In this document: in pieces, positions 9,691 to 20,189 of the stretch
How positions within the stretch are numbered: the stretch's first letter is position 1
How the letters are laid out: the number at the start of each line of letters is the position of its first letter
From: Deinandra increscens subsp. villosa
Taxonomy: Eukaryota > Streptophyta > Magnoliopsida > Asterales > Asteraceae
Reading direction: 5' to 3'
Assembly: GCA_039602395.1 (NCBI GenBank)
Contig: JBCNJP010000019.1
Span: 6,960,997 to 7,024,996 of the forward strand
DNA: 64,000 nucleotides
Translations under genes and position numbers: made by a program
The notes under the pieces: model-generated
What the model was told of the DNA's origin: nothing
The model's database searches: none
What the model saw: the letters and a program-made list of their open reading frames with translations, nothing else

Positions 9691-11500
9691 GGAGTCGACC
9701 AACAGTCATCGAAGAACAAAGGTGTGATTCTCTCTTTCACTGTCATTTTGCTTTGATTATTTCAAGCTTTGATCATTTTTTTATTTGTTGTTTACCAGTT
9801 ATAGCTAGGGTTTTACTATGATTGTTGAAAACCATGTGTTGGTAGTTAGGTCTTCATTCATCTTTGTATATCTCTCAAAAAGTTGAAACGAAACACAATT
9901 ACTGTATCATTCTTCATTCTGTTTGCAAGTTGATGTTTTTATTTCTTGCATCAATTTCCCAATGTCTTCTCATGCCTGCTGAAACTTATAACTTTGTATT
10001 CTTTTGTTACACATTGCTTCCCGGTAAAACTATTACTGTTTATATGCATGCAAATTGTTAGGGTATTGGATTTTCAGTATGTGAACTGACTTTCAGGTTC
10101 ACTTAATATACTTGTTCACACTAGCTTTAACACATCATATTCATTTTATTTCCTCTAAGAAGTTCACATGTACATATAGTGTAAGATAATTTTTGTTTGC
10201 TTTGTATGTGCTAAAGTAGTGATGGCGTTGAAACAAGAAAGGAGGAACTGGTTGGATCTCCCATCCCATTTAACCACCAATATACTTAACAGAATTGGTA
10301 TGGCTAACATACTTGAGAATGCCCAGCTAGTATGCACCGCTTGGTATCAAATCTGCAAGGACCCTACTCTGTGGAGGGTCATCAACACACAAGATTTTTT
10401 GCGTTCACGCTCAACACTCTCACCTGAAAATATATTTAAGCAAGCTGTGGATAGAAGCCAAGGCCAGTTGGTTGATCTCACCCTTCTTCGTGGCTTTAAT
10501 CCTCGACTTTTTCCATACGTTGCTGATAGGTATGGGGCCTAACTGTAATTCTATGTATCTGTTTATCAGTTTATGTTTATGCATGCACCATTAATTGATG
10601 TTGCATTGTAATTGTTTATTAGATCAAGGCAGCTTAGACGTCTCGAAATGGTTTCTGTTATATACCATGGATGTTTGACTACAGATGCTATGATGAAGTT
10701 TCCTTTGTTGGAAGAACTGAACCTTTACTCGGTAAATATTTCAGAAGAAGTGATTGAAACTCTTGGTCGTTATTGCCCCATGCTAAAGACACTCAAAGTG
10801 AATCAGAAAGTATCTATATTTCCGGCGTTTGGTTCTACTCGTAAAGAGGGATATTTAGATGCGAGAGCCATAGCTATTGGTCGAAACTTACCTGAGTTGA
10901 GGCACCTTGAACTCATTGACAATGGTATGACAAATATTGGGTTGCAGGTGATTTTGGATAACTGTCATCATCTTGAAACTCTTGACTTGCGTGCATGCTG
11001 TAACATTGACCTCAAGGGAGATCTAGGAGAAAAATGTTCTAAACAGATTAAAAATCTTAAACTCTCTAACGATAATGATGGTCTTGAAACTAGTCCTTAC
11101 TTTTTTGAAATAGCCATGGGGTTATTTGCTGACTATGCACCACCAAACATTGAAGATTATGAACTTTAACAGCCGTTCATGATTATGGAGTCAACATCGA
11201 TGGCTTGCTATGATGATCTTATTAGACTAAAAGGTGAGTAGGTTACCATGAAATATAGCCTACACATTATGTAAAGGTTGCATTTAATAATACTAATTTT
11301 TGTTAATGTTTCTTTTGAAGCTGTAGCTGTTTTTTTTGCAGATATCTTCTTTTTGACCATGATCCAGAAACTCATACATGGTAAACTAAATTTGGTAGTT
11401 AACACTCTAGTGTTGTTTTTTGTTTAATCTTAAGAGTGACTTTGGTTCTCTTTGTAACAATCTAAACTGTTGTCGGTTATTTGTATGTTTGCTTTGTTTT
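9650..11500 (+). CDS. F-box/LRR protein (SKIP19/FBL-like), gene 1
   Basis: The CDS is join(10222..10529, 10623..11169), 284 residues. Start at ATG 10222 fits the paralogues; an upstream 5'UTR exon ends at 9721 (AACAAAG/GTGTG) with the leader intron ending just before the ATG. Residues about 8-50 form an F-box (NWLDLPSHLTTNILNRIG, then ICKDPTLWRVIN), the segment that would bind SKP1. The rest is leucine-rich repeats (LRHLELIDNGMTNIGLQ, HHLETLDLRACCNI), the likely substrate-binding part. The donor in GATAG/GTATG and acceptor TTTATTAG/ATC keep phase 2, giving an Arg-Ser at the junction as in all five copies. The family role is substrate recognition in SCF ubiquitin ligases, in cytosol or nucleus. 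The C-terminus (NIEDYEL) lacks the long acidic tail of gene 2. A 3'UTR intron starts at 11234. Confidence 0.88.
9722..10219 (+). other. 5'UTR intron of F-box gene 1
   Basis: Donor AAAG/GTGTGATTCTCTC at 9722. The acceptor lies in the CTAAAGTAG directly before the ATG at 10222. Genes 2, 3 and 5 have the same arrangement, so the intron predates the duplications. Leader introns of this kind often raise expression in plants (established), but that is not shown here. Confidence 0.6.
11234..11341 (+). other. 3'UTR intron of F-box gene 1
   Basis: Donor AAAAG/GTGAGTAG at 11234, 64 bases after the stop, and acceptor TTTTTTTGCAG/ATATC at about 11340. Genes 2 and 3 have the equivalent pair. An exon junction more than about 50-55 bases after a stop can trigger nonsense-mediated decay (established). 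Confidence 0.55.
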
Positions 11501-13200
11501 GTGCTGAAGCTTATTTAAGACTAAAGAGCTTGGTTTGGGATTATATGTTCATCTTTGCTTTCGCTTTTATGAAAAAGTTTTTAATGTTAAGCAGGGTTAT
11601 CTAAAAATTGTTCTAGTATATAAACAATATGTTTTTTTATTTTTTTAAGGGTACGTGGTATAACATGGTCATTTTTTAAGAAAGCCACCCATGCTGTGGA
11701 ACACCACTCCCACTACTCCATGACGTGAGTGGCGACTTTGGTGAAGGTGTGCAAGCCATTTATGTGGTATACCTTGGTATAAATTTAAACGAAAAAGGTC
11801 ATTTTCTTAAATATTTTTTTGGTCTCATGGGTACTTTTTAATACGTTTTGCTGGTTGGAACTTATACATGTCACGAAATGGGTATTGTGGTGAGTTATAT
11901 AATAGGTTAAACTTAAACGGGTACGAAAACCCACAAACACCTTTTTAGTTTTTTATCCATTAAATTTTAATACAAAGCCAAGGTATTGTTCAAAAAGTTA
12001 TTATATAAATAACTTAGCTTTTTTAATAATTTGGTTTACAAGTTTTTATTACTTGAAACCTACATATCTTACTTGTTTCCTTCTTGAAAAATAAGGTATT
12101 GTTCAAAAAGTTATTATATAAATAACCTAGCTTTTTTAATAATTTGGTTTACAAGTTTTTATTACTTGAAACCTACATATTTTACTTGCTTGTACGAACT
12201 TTTTCTGTTGTATAATTACTTCATTTTGAGTGAAGGCCTAGCAGCTCTGTTAAAAACTACTTGGTGGACCACATCTCCAGCGAGAGTACAAATTCTTAAA
12301 AGAAACTTATATCTATAAATCTATAATTAATTTGACCAGTTTCTCTTTTAGTAGCTTTTTAGTAGCTTTAATATCTTTTGTCATACAAGAAACGTTGCAA
12401 AATGCAGAATTGTCGTTCCCTTGCAATTGTAGTTCCAAATCAGAAATTGTAAATTTGCTAGTTCCAAAAATCACTTGTTTTAATCGACTTTTCGTTCCAG
12501 ATGTCGTTCTAAATCAAAAGTTAAGTTTTTTTTTTCCGATTGATTTCTCTGTTTACCACATCCATGCTTAAAAAGAATCAATCAAACTTCGATATTTTCT
12601 AACATCATGACATAAACTCTTGAAATTGGCCATAAAACACGTAAACATCTTCAATTTGTTATCAATTCGAAACAGAAATAAGTGCGAACACCATTTAAAT
12701 GTTTAAAGATGGCAGAATTGAATCGGTTTACTTACTACTTATTGTCAAATTTAAACAGAAATAATTTTGAAAACAATTGAAATGTAAAACATGTAGATTT
12801 GTATTGAATAACTTTTCACCGTTTGGGTTCAATTGAAATGGGAATGAGAGGAGATGAATCCTTGGTCTTCAATGAACCTCGCTCTATATCTATGTAAACA
12901 TTAATTTATGCAAACATAAGTTGGATTTTACCTTTCACTTAGAAAAAAAGAAAAAAACCCTAATGTCATCTTCATGAAGTTTATGAGAATCTGATGTGAA
13001 GAAACTGTTGGGCCTGTGGAGAGAAAATATAAAGACGATGTGAAGGAAGGAAGTTGTGTGTCAGAGAAAAATAAACGGAGAAGGACGGTTTTGAAGTCCA
13101 TTCTATACAGAAACATTTAGAGAGTCAACAGAAGGTAGATGTGTGTTTGCCTACTAAGCTTGACTTTTTGTTTTATGTTATATAAACATTTGACAGAAAT
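11500..13200. other. Gene-free AT-rich intergenic DNA with one tandem duplication
   Basis: No gene recognised. A near-perfect duplication of about 113 bp occupies 11980-12092 and 12093-12190 or so (AAGGTATTGTTCAAAAAGTT...). The open frames at 12332-12571 (+) and 12928-13116 (-) have low-complexity composition and no family resemblance. Confidence 0.6.
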
Positions 13201-13207
13201 TCTGGCA

Positions 13208-13332
13208 AACAACAAACTGACTGGTCGGTAGAGCTTGGACTGTTGGGGTCTGGGCCGCCATCTACCCGGGTTCGAATCTAATGTTGCCAACATTTTTCTC
13301 CAGTATTCTTTTTTTTTTTTTTTTTTTTTGTA
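13208..13332 (+). repeat. SINE-like, tRNA-derived repeat
   Basis: A box A-like TGGTCGGTAGAGCTTGGA at about 13222 and a box B-like GGGTTCGAATCT at about 13268 lie at tRNA-like spacing, followed by a T run of about 21 at 13310-13330. It does not form a complete tRNA. Flanking target duplications were not found. Confidence 0.5.
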
Positions 13333-13580
13333 TTTTGCTAAAACGTTTTAGCTTCTAAGTTTTGTAACAAGGTTGAGTTCGCTAAAGATGTAACAGTCCA
13401 ATGGTTATGTATCTTATACAGTATGGAACTGAGTACCACCCAGAATCGATCCCCGTAGACTGTCACACCTCAACCAACGACGAAAGATGTAAGTGCATGA
13501 TAATTATCCAATAACACACGACAACTATTATAATAATAATATTTAATCAAACCGTATTCCATTAATAACAAGAATTAAGG

Positions 13581-13642
13581 TAAGTAACATTTACCTTTCC
13601 CCTTATATGAATAAGTAACATTTACCTTTCCCCTTATATGAA
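13581..13642. repeat. 31-bp tandem duplication
   Basis: The unit AAGTAACATTTACCTTTCCC plus CTTATATGAAT occurs twice without interruption, at 13581 and 13612. Confidence 0.85.
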
Positions 13643-13944
13643 TAACCACTCACACCAACTTAATTTGGTTTATTATTTTTACATACTTGGTACATTTATC
13701 ATAAGCCTTTATTTAATACATTCTTTTAATAGACATCTATCCAAAGGATGAAAGATATTATAAAAATTAGATGTTATAAAAATTTAAACTTTCGGACCAA
13801 AGTGACAGTTGCAATTTTTTAAGACTGGAAACGAAAGATGAATTTCGTGGAATTCTGTAATTTAGTCTTGTTTTTAATTAAACAAATTAGAAAAGAAAAG
13901 TACAAAAGCAACCCATGGCCCGTCCGTCCGAAGATATAAATTCA

Positions 13945-14411
13945 CCCCCAAAACACACCCACTTTGATTGGGTCTATGCACCTTATCATCGGATGCAAAG
14001 TTGCGGCAAGAGTGTGGGAGATGATTGCTTCGTGGTGCAAAGTCCCGCCTATATTTGCGTTCGAGATTGGAGACCTTCTGGTCTTGGTGGAGGAGTCCCG
14101 TTTTGATAGGAATGCGAAAATGATTTTCTATGCGATCATTCTCACTGCGTGCTGGGTCATTTGGAGTTTCAGAAATAAGGCTACGTTTGAAGGCATCAAA
14201 ATTAGTGAAGTCGTGATGTTCAAGGAGATCAAATGTCTTAGTTTTTTGTGGGTTAAAAATAGAGGGAAATGGGCTAGCCTTAAGTGGGATGATTGGGACA
14301 ATTTTATAATGTAAGTCCCCTTCCTTTTGTTTTGTTCTTTGTCGGCCGTGTCCTGGCTTCTTGCTAGGCTCGGCCTGTTATTTTTATTGAAATCGCTGTT
14401 AAAAAAAAAAA
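13945..14411 (+). pseudogene. 5'-truncated LINE fragment (zf-RVT end plus poly(A))
   Basis: The frame 13964-14314 reads IIGCKVAARVWEMIASWC, then ILTACWVIWSFRNKATFEG and EIKCLSFLWVKNRGKW, ending near DWDNFIM. This is the C-terminal tail of plant L1-type LINE ORF2. A short 3'UTR and an A run at about 14401-14412 follow, the hallmark of 5'-truncated target-primed insertion. The same promoter block in gene 1 lacks this segment, so the LINE landed after duplication; an AAAACA word lies at both edges as a possible short target duplication. Confidence 0.75.
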
Positions 14412-14538
14412 ACATTGCTATTTCTTTTTCCCTCGATCTTTAAAACCAAGTTTGTCCCACGGATGGCCTAGCGTTGGAAACTTGAATTGTGCCGGCGGTG
14501 GGATTAGCGCTGGTATTTGAACCGTTTCAAATCCTATT

Positions 14539-14660
14539 TTTTTTTTTGAACAGCAAAGTATATTATTTACACACCAAATTACACCATTGCCTGGGTTTGA
14601 ACCCAGGACCTCCACCTAAAAGGACAAAGCCTCTACCAAATGGGCTACTCCCACATTGGC
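14539..14660 (-). mobile_element. tRNA-derived SINE with 15-bp target duplication
   Basis: On the minus strand the element has a box A-like TAGCCCATTTGGTAGAGG, a box B-like GGTTCAAACCC and a poly(A) tail (the T run at 14539-14547 on the plus strand). It is bounded by a perfect 15-bp direct repeat, GTTTCAAATCCTATT, at 14524-14538 and 14661-14675. It splits the conserved promoter word CGTTTCAAATCC of F-box gene 2, which is continuous in gene 1. Confidence 0.85.
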
Positions 14661-14699
14661 GTTTCAAATCCTATTAACTTTCAACCACAACTTTATTTG

Positions 14700-16620
14700 C
14701 TCACAATCATCATCTCATCTCATAGGAGTCGGCCAACAGTACTCGTCGAGTCGTCGAAGAACAAAGGTGCGATTCTCTCTTAATTTCATCCTCATTTTGC
14801 TTTAACTATTTGAAACTCTGATCATTTTTTTATTTGTTTGCCATGTTTACCAGTCAGTTATAGCTAGGGTTTTATTATGATTGTTGAAAACGCCCCTTTT
14901 CACGTGATGGTAATTTCATTCTCTTTTGTATATTCCTTAAAAAGTTGAAACGGATCACAATTAGTGAATCATTCTTCCATCTGTTTGCAATTTTTGTCTT
15001 GGTACATTCGCATCAGCTGCCCAAATGTTTACCCATGCCCGCTGAAGTATTAGCTTTGTATTATTATTATTTTTTTGTTGCAGATTGCTCCCCTGTAAAT
15101 CTAGCACTGTTAATATGCATCAAATTGTTAGGGTTTTGGATTTTCAGTATGTGTAATGACATTTTGGTTCACTTAATATAATACTTGTTTACACTATGCA
15201 TGACACATCACATATTCTTTTTATATCCTCTAAGAAGATTATATATGCCTGCTTAATTCGGTTTAACCTAGTGATGGCATCGAATTTGGAGCAACAAGAA
15301 AGTAGGAGGAATTGGTTGGACCTCCCATCCGATGTAACTGCCAATATACTTGATAGGATTGGTATAGTTGACATACTTGAGAATGCCCAGAAAGTGTGCA
15401 CCGCTTGGTATAAAATTTGCAAGGACCCTGCTCTCTGGAGGGTCATCAATATGAACCACTTACTCAGTTCAGGTATAAAACTCTCTGTTGCACGTATGTT
15501 TAAGCAAGCTGTGGATAGAAGCCAAGGCCAGTTGGTTGATATCACCTTAGTTCGCGAATTTAATGCTAAAGTTTTTCTATACGTTGCTGACAGGTATGGG
15601 GCCTAACTCTAACTGTGTTGATTTCTTTATGTTCATATTCATCAGTAAGCTAGTGATCTTGCTTTATAATTGTTTACTAGAGCAAGTCAGCTTAGACGTC
15701 TCGAAATGGTGTCTGGTAAATACACTGGAATTTTGACTACACATGCTTTGATGAAGTTTCCATTGTTGGAAGAACTCAACCTTTACGCGGTAACTATCTC
15801 AAAAGAGGAGATTGAAACTATTGGTCGTTATTGTCCCATGATAAAAACACTCAAAGTGAATTATGAAAGAGTACCCAGGAATTGGGCGACAGGTGAAACT
15901 ACTACTACTGATGAGGGGTGTTTAAATGCGAGAGCCATAGCTATTGGGCAAAACCTACGTGAGTTAAGGCACCTTGAACTCATTGGAAACAGTATGACAA
16001 ATATTGGGTTGCAGGTGATTCTGGATAACTGTCATCATCTTGAAACACTTGACTTGCGCGAATGCTGTAACATTGATCTCAAGGGAGATCTAGGAGAAAG
16101 ATGTTCTAAACAGATTAAAACTCTAAAACTTCCTGACAATACTGAAGTTTCTCCTTACTATTTTGAAATACTCAGGACCTTGGTTGATGATGACTATTAC
16201 GAAGACGAGGATGACTATTACTACTATGGATCTGACCATGAAGATGATGGTTTTGATTTTAGTTATCTTATGAACTTTAATCTTTATATAGATTAGCCGC
16301 CCTTCATAATTATGGAGTCTACATTGATGGCTACGATGATATATTAGACAAAAAGGTGCTCTGGTTACCATGATATATAGCTTATACATAATATATGTGA
16401 ATGCTGCTTTTAATGATATTAATTTTGGTTAATGTTTTTTCTGCACTGCAGCTATTTCCTGCACAAACCATCTTCATTTTGATTATGCTCTAGAAACTCA
16501 GACAAGGTCAACTAAATTTGGTGGTTAACACTCTACTTCTGTTTTTGTCCAATTTTAAGAGTGACTTTTTGGTTCTCCTTGTTGCTCTCTAAACTGTTGT
16601 CTGTTGTTGACTTGTTTCTA
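14700..16620 (+). CDS. F-box/LRR protein (SKIP19/FBL-like), gene 2
   Basis: CDS join(15274..15593, 15681..16296), 311 residues. ATG 15274 was chosen over upstream in-frame codons because it matches the paralogues (MASNLEQQESRRNWLDLPSD). The F-box spans residues about 10-55 (LDLPSDVTANILDRIGIVD ... ICKDPALWRVINM). The LRR part includes LRHLELIGNSMTNIGLQ and LETLDLRECCNIDLKGD. The C-terminal tail is highly acidic and tyrosine-rich (about residues 265-295, DDDYYEDEDDYYYYGSDHED), a feature absent from gene 1. A 5'UTR exon ends at 14766 (AACAAAG/GTGCG), the leader intron runs to the ATG, and a 3'UTR intron starts at 16356. Its promoter carries the LINE and SINE insertions. Likely an SCF ubiquitin-ligase substrate adaptor. 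Confidence 0.88.
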
Positions 16621-16685
16621 TGTTTGTTTTGCTTTGTCCTCATACTATGTTAAGACTAAAAGAGGTTGGTTTGGGGATTATTGTT

Positions 16686-16813
16686 CATCTTTGCTCATGT
16701 CTGGCTGTCTGTGGGGTGGACCCTCATCTCCTCCTCTACGGAGGTAGGATAGGTGCGCGATATCCTAACCCATCGTGACCAACATCCACGTTCTAAAAAA
16801 AAAAAAAAAATAT
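16686..16813 (+). repeat. Possible retroposed sequence with A-rich tail
   Basis: A GC-rich segment (GGTGGACCCTCATCTCC..., GGTGCGCGATATCCTAACCC) ends in a run of about 17 A residues at 16796-16812. This resembles the 3' end of a SINE or LINE. No box A/B or target duplication could be fixed. Confidence 0.35.
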
Positions 16814-16885
16814 AGATAAAGTTCTAAAGTTGACATTTGTAACTCTTAAATGGAGTTCAATATCCGTGGTCCAAGCTAACCACAT

Positions 16886-17229
16886 AATTTGTAGCTCTAT
16901 GTTTTTAAAAAGCTATATTTGCGTGTATTTAGCACCTATGTGTTAGGGGGATCGAGGAAAAATATGTTGTTACTATAACTTTTTTGGACGTAATTATCAA
17001 AATCTATAAGCGTATGTTAATAACATAAATGGATGGAACTTTTTTAATGACAAACCAAATTTGTAGCTCTATGTTTTTAAAAAGCTATATTTGCGTGTAT
17101 TTAGCACCTATGTGTTAGGGGGATCGAGGAAAAATATGTTGTTACTATAACTTTTTTGGACGTAATTATCAAAATCTATAAGCGTATGTTAATAACATAA
17201 ATGGATGGAACTTTTTTAATGACAAACCA
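16886..17229. repeat. Exact 172-bp tandem duplication
   Basis: Units 16886-17057 and 17058-17229 appear identical base for base by eye (starting AATTTGTAGCTCTATG, ending GACAAACCA). The lack of divergence implies a very recent duplication or an assembly duplication. The unit is non-coding. Confidence 0.9.
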
Positions 17230-17800
17230 AATTTTAGTTGAAAGTAAACATATTAGCATTTATGGTAGAGTCCTTATAAATATGTGAGTGCAAACCCTAA
17301 AATTTAAGGTTTGGTTGTGAGTGGTTGTGAGTAGATGAGAGATAAACCTGCATACTTGCCAAAAAAACTGTTGATTTGTTGAAATTGAAGGTTTGGTTGT
17401 GATTGAAAGAAATGAGCATGAAGAACCTATTGTGAATGCTTTACAATATTACACTTTGGCTGAATTTTGGACTCGAGAACTGAATTGTCAAAATCTATCT
17501 TCTGTTGACCGATACGACGACGATTAGGTTGAATGGTTTGAGGGTTATCCTTATAAACCAGAAGAACTTTTGTTTCCCCACCAATATAGGGATATGATGC
17601 ACCACATTTCTAATCATGAACCAAATGTTCTTTGAAATTAACATCTTATCCACACACTTGTGTATCAATTTGTGTTGACAGTGAACAAAATCCTTACTTT
17701 GTGATGAATTTAAACAAAATTTGTTGGAATCCACTATGATTGAATTGAGTTGTTGAATTTTTGTTCAAATCATTTTTCAGGAAAGAGATAGGTTTTGATA
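17230..17800. other. Gene-free spacer
   Basis: No recognised gene. A diverged coding-like patch near 17400-17640 (on the plus strand it includes CCAGAAGAACTTTTGTTTCC) could be a decayed transposase or gene remnant, but no long frame remains. Confidence 0.4.
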
Positions 17801-17809
17801 AATTATAAA

Positions 17810-18045
17810 AATGGTCCCCGCTCATAAATAATCTTATCAATTTTCAAAAATACCTCCTTTGTGTAAATTGAGTAAAATACAAGTCTATTTAACAGAAATT
17901 TTTTTTAACCCCGTTAATCAGAATGACTCAGATTGCAACATAATGTAAACCTCATACGAGGTTTGTTAATAATATAAAGAAATGGACTCAAGGTAGTTAA
18001 AATTGCGGAGCCTCATGGACGCAAATTATATTTATGTGAATTATA
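17810..18045. repeat. Dispersed repeat, copy B
   Basis: Diverged relative of 7990-8275, with the same order of words (TGTAAATTGAGTAAAAT, ATTTAACAGAAA, CCCCGTTAATCAGA, AATGGACTCAAGG, GCCTCATGGACGCAAAT). Confidence 0.5.
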
Positions 18046-18498
18046 AAAGTAGATAAAACTAGTATATTTCTTAAATCATTGGGACGTGGATACAAATAGA
18101 GAACTATGATGTTTTTTTTTCTTGTTTTTTATGAACGGCGATGATTTTATAAAAACACGGAAAAAACCCCTAGTAAGGAGCTAGAGGCCGCCACAAAAAT
18201 AAAGTAAATTGTCCATGAAAAATGGATGCCACGGTGTCCTCAAATAGGAAAAAAAAAGAAGGGTCCTGTCATGGACACCTAAAAAAATCTCCATAAACTG
18301 TTTCTATATGGGTCGTATAAACCTATCCAGAACGTATTGGGATATATCAGTAATTAATACACAATAAGTAAACCTTATACGTCATGGATATGCCTATACG
18401 ACCCGTATAGGGGTCAATTTTTTAGAATCACAGTTAATTAATTAAATGTTTGGCGGCTGGATGATATGACCCGGATAAGGCTATACGTGTGGGATAAG

Positions 18499-18536
<38 letters not shown>

Positions 18537-18736
18537 CCATTTTAATAATATTCACATCTTACGCTTTCTTATGTAGATATATTTAAAATTTGATCTTCAA
18601 AATTTATAATATTTTATCGCTATAAAACACTAACCAAAATTTTAATTTTAATTTTATATAGGATTAATTATGTTTATGTTTAATTTCAATTATGAAGTTG
18701 ATGGATATGTGAGTCGTTTCGAACCTTTTGCAGTCA
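18046..18736. other. Gene-free spacer with TA array and inverted words
   Basis: Contains a (TA)n array at about 18502-18529 and an inverted pair of ATGGGTCGTATAAACCTATCC-like and GGATATGCCTATACGACCCGTATAGG-like words around 18305-18415, possibly ends of a small MITE. A related word (GGATATGTCTATAGGACCCGTA) occurs near 19962. No coding frame. Confidence 0.4.
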
Positions 18737-18739
18737 TAA

Positions 18740-19660
18740 GGCTACTTGCAATGGTCACCCCTCACCTTTTTATTTCCCTTACTTACTTTTTTGCCAACTC
18801 AGCGTCACATTAGCACTCTTTATTCCCCTCAATTTCACTCTGACCTTCCTTTCAGCTTTCACTCCCCTCACTTTACTTTTATTATTATTTTAATTTATTT
18901 AAATTAATTTAAAAAATAAAGTAAAAATATATTTATATTACTTTAAAATAAGAAATAAGAATATATATATTAAAAGACACGGGGATACAAAGCGAACTCT
19001 TCAAAAAACCCTAAAAAACTATCCACCGCCGTCATCACCGGGATTGGGAGATCCCGTCGCCGAAATTCGGCCGCCACTGCTAACCAGCAACGAGGAGAGG
19101 GCAAGGAAAGGAGGTGGGCTGGGTTGCCGGGTTCGCCGGCCGGAGAAGAACAGGAGGTCGACGGTAGGACGGATCGGACGAACAGGAGGTCCCCTTTCTT
19201 CTTTCTTCTCTTCTTTGCTCATCATCGAGATGTTGAGAACGGGGAGCGGGAACCGAGCTAGCCACCACGTTGGGCTTCACCGTAGCCAGGGGCGGACCTA
19301 CTAAGGTCCCAGGGGTAGCGCCCGCTACCCCTGAACTTTTACCCCGACGTGCAAATTTTTTTTTTATAGGTTTTCGGTTTTTCGCGACCCCTGAAACGAA
19401 TTTTTCGCGACCCCTGGAAGAAATTTTATGGCTTTTACTTAAAAATATGATCAAAAGCCCCTTAAAAATATGATAAAAAGCCCGTTAACTACCTAAATTT
19501 TTTTTCGGGGACGCTGCCCCCGAACCCCCGTTATTCCCCGCTACCCCTGATATTATTTCCTGGATCCGCCACTGACCGTAGCCACGCAATAGTGACACCG
19601 AGGTCATCGACCTCCACGTAAGCAACGACGCAGGGCTCGGGGCAACCATTGCGCTCAGTC
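18740..19660. mobile_element. PIF/Harbinger-like element interrupted by a hAT MITE
   Basis: The left end GGCTACTTGCAATGGTCACC pairs with the reverse-complemented right end GACTGAGCGCAATGGTTGCC. Both flanks are TAA (18737-18739 and 19661-19663), the PIF/Harbinger target. Interior 19000-19270 is GC-rich (CCGCCGTCATCACCGGGATT) and coding-like, suggesting captured gene sequence, but no domain is recognised. The hAT MITE at 19287-19574 is nested inside; without it the element is about 625 bp. No transposase. Confidence 0.6.
19287..19574. mobile_element. hAT-type MITE, copy 1, nested
   Basis: 288 bp beginning CAGGGGCGGACC and ending GGATCCGCCACTG, with a perfect 8-bp target duplication ACCGTAGC at 19279-19286 and 19575-19582, diagnostic for hAT-like integration. 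The interior (GGGTAGCGCCCGCTACCCC, TTTTCGCGACCCCTG) is the inverse of copy 2 at 31895-32184. Confidence 0.88.
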
Positions 19661-19663
19661 TAA

Positions 19664-20180
19664 CCCCCTCCATTGGGGGTTGAAGACGGTATGACCGTAT
19701 GACGAGGGTTGAAGAAAGTCATCGGAGGGCATGGGAAGCAATGAAGAAGAGTGTTTGAAAAGAAAAACAGTACATATAAGGGCCCACAAACATGTAGGTG
19801 TAAAGGGCCGAACGCACAGCCACACAAATGACATGCTTTTCTTTTTGCATAGGACTTGTAATTTGAGCTTCAAGGGTGGTACTTTTGTGTGTATAAGGGC
19901 TTGTAACTTGAGCTTCAAGGGTGATATAATAAGTTGTGTATTGTATTATAGGTAAGGTCTGGATATGTCTATAGGACCCGTAGCATTCACAATAGGTTTT
20001 TTAAAAACATGTGAGTGTAAATCTGTATAATTTAAGATTTGGTAATGAGTGGTTGTGAGTAGAGGAGATAAAAACTTTACAAAATCTGTATATTTGATAG
20101 AAAATTTGGTGATTTGCTAAAATTTAGGGATTGGAAAAGAGAGAAAATGTAATGATAAATGTATAAAAAGTACTATTTAA
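19664..20180. other. Gene-free spacer
   Basis: Contains a short direct repeat (TGTAACTTGAGCTTCAAGGG and TGTAATTTGAGCTTCAAGGG, near 19856 and 19900). No gene recognised. Confidence 0.5.
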
Positions 20181-20189
20181 TTATGATTA

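Noticed and set aside
9388..9821. Two open frames upstream of F-box gene 1
   Set aside because: They overlap the duplicated promoter and leader exon, do not align as proteins with the equivalent region of gene 2, and have no recognised domain.
14539..14660. tRNA gene (box A and box B present), also at 45-185, 13208-13332 and 31520-31612
   Set aside because: No complete cloverleaf or acceptor stem. A tail and, in one case, a 15-bp target duplication identify retroposed SINEs.
16886..17229. CRISPR-like or satellite array
   Set aside because: Only two directly adjacent long copies with no spacers, in a plant genome; a simple tandem duplication explains it.
19019..19473. Several overlapping Arg/Pro/Gly-rich frames on both strands
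   Set aside because: They span the GC-rich cargo of the Harbinger-like element and cross the hAT MITE border, so they are accidental frames.
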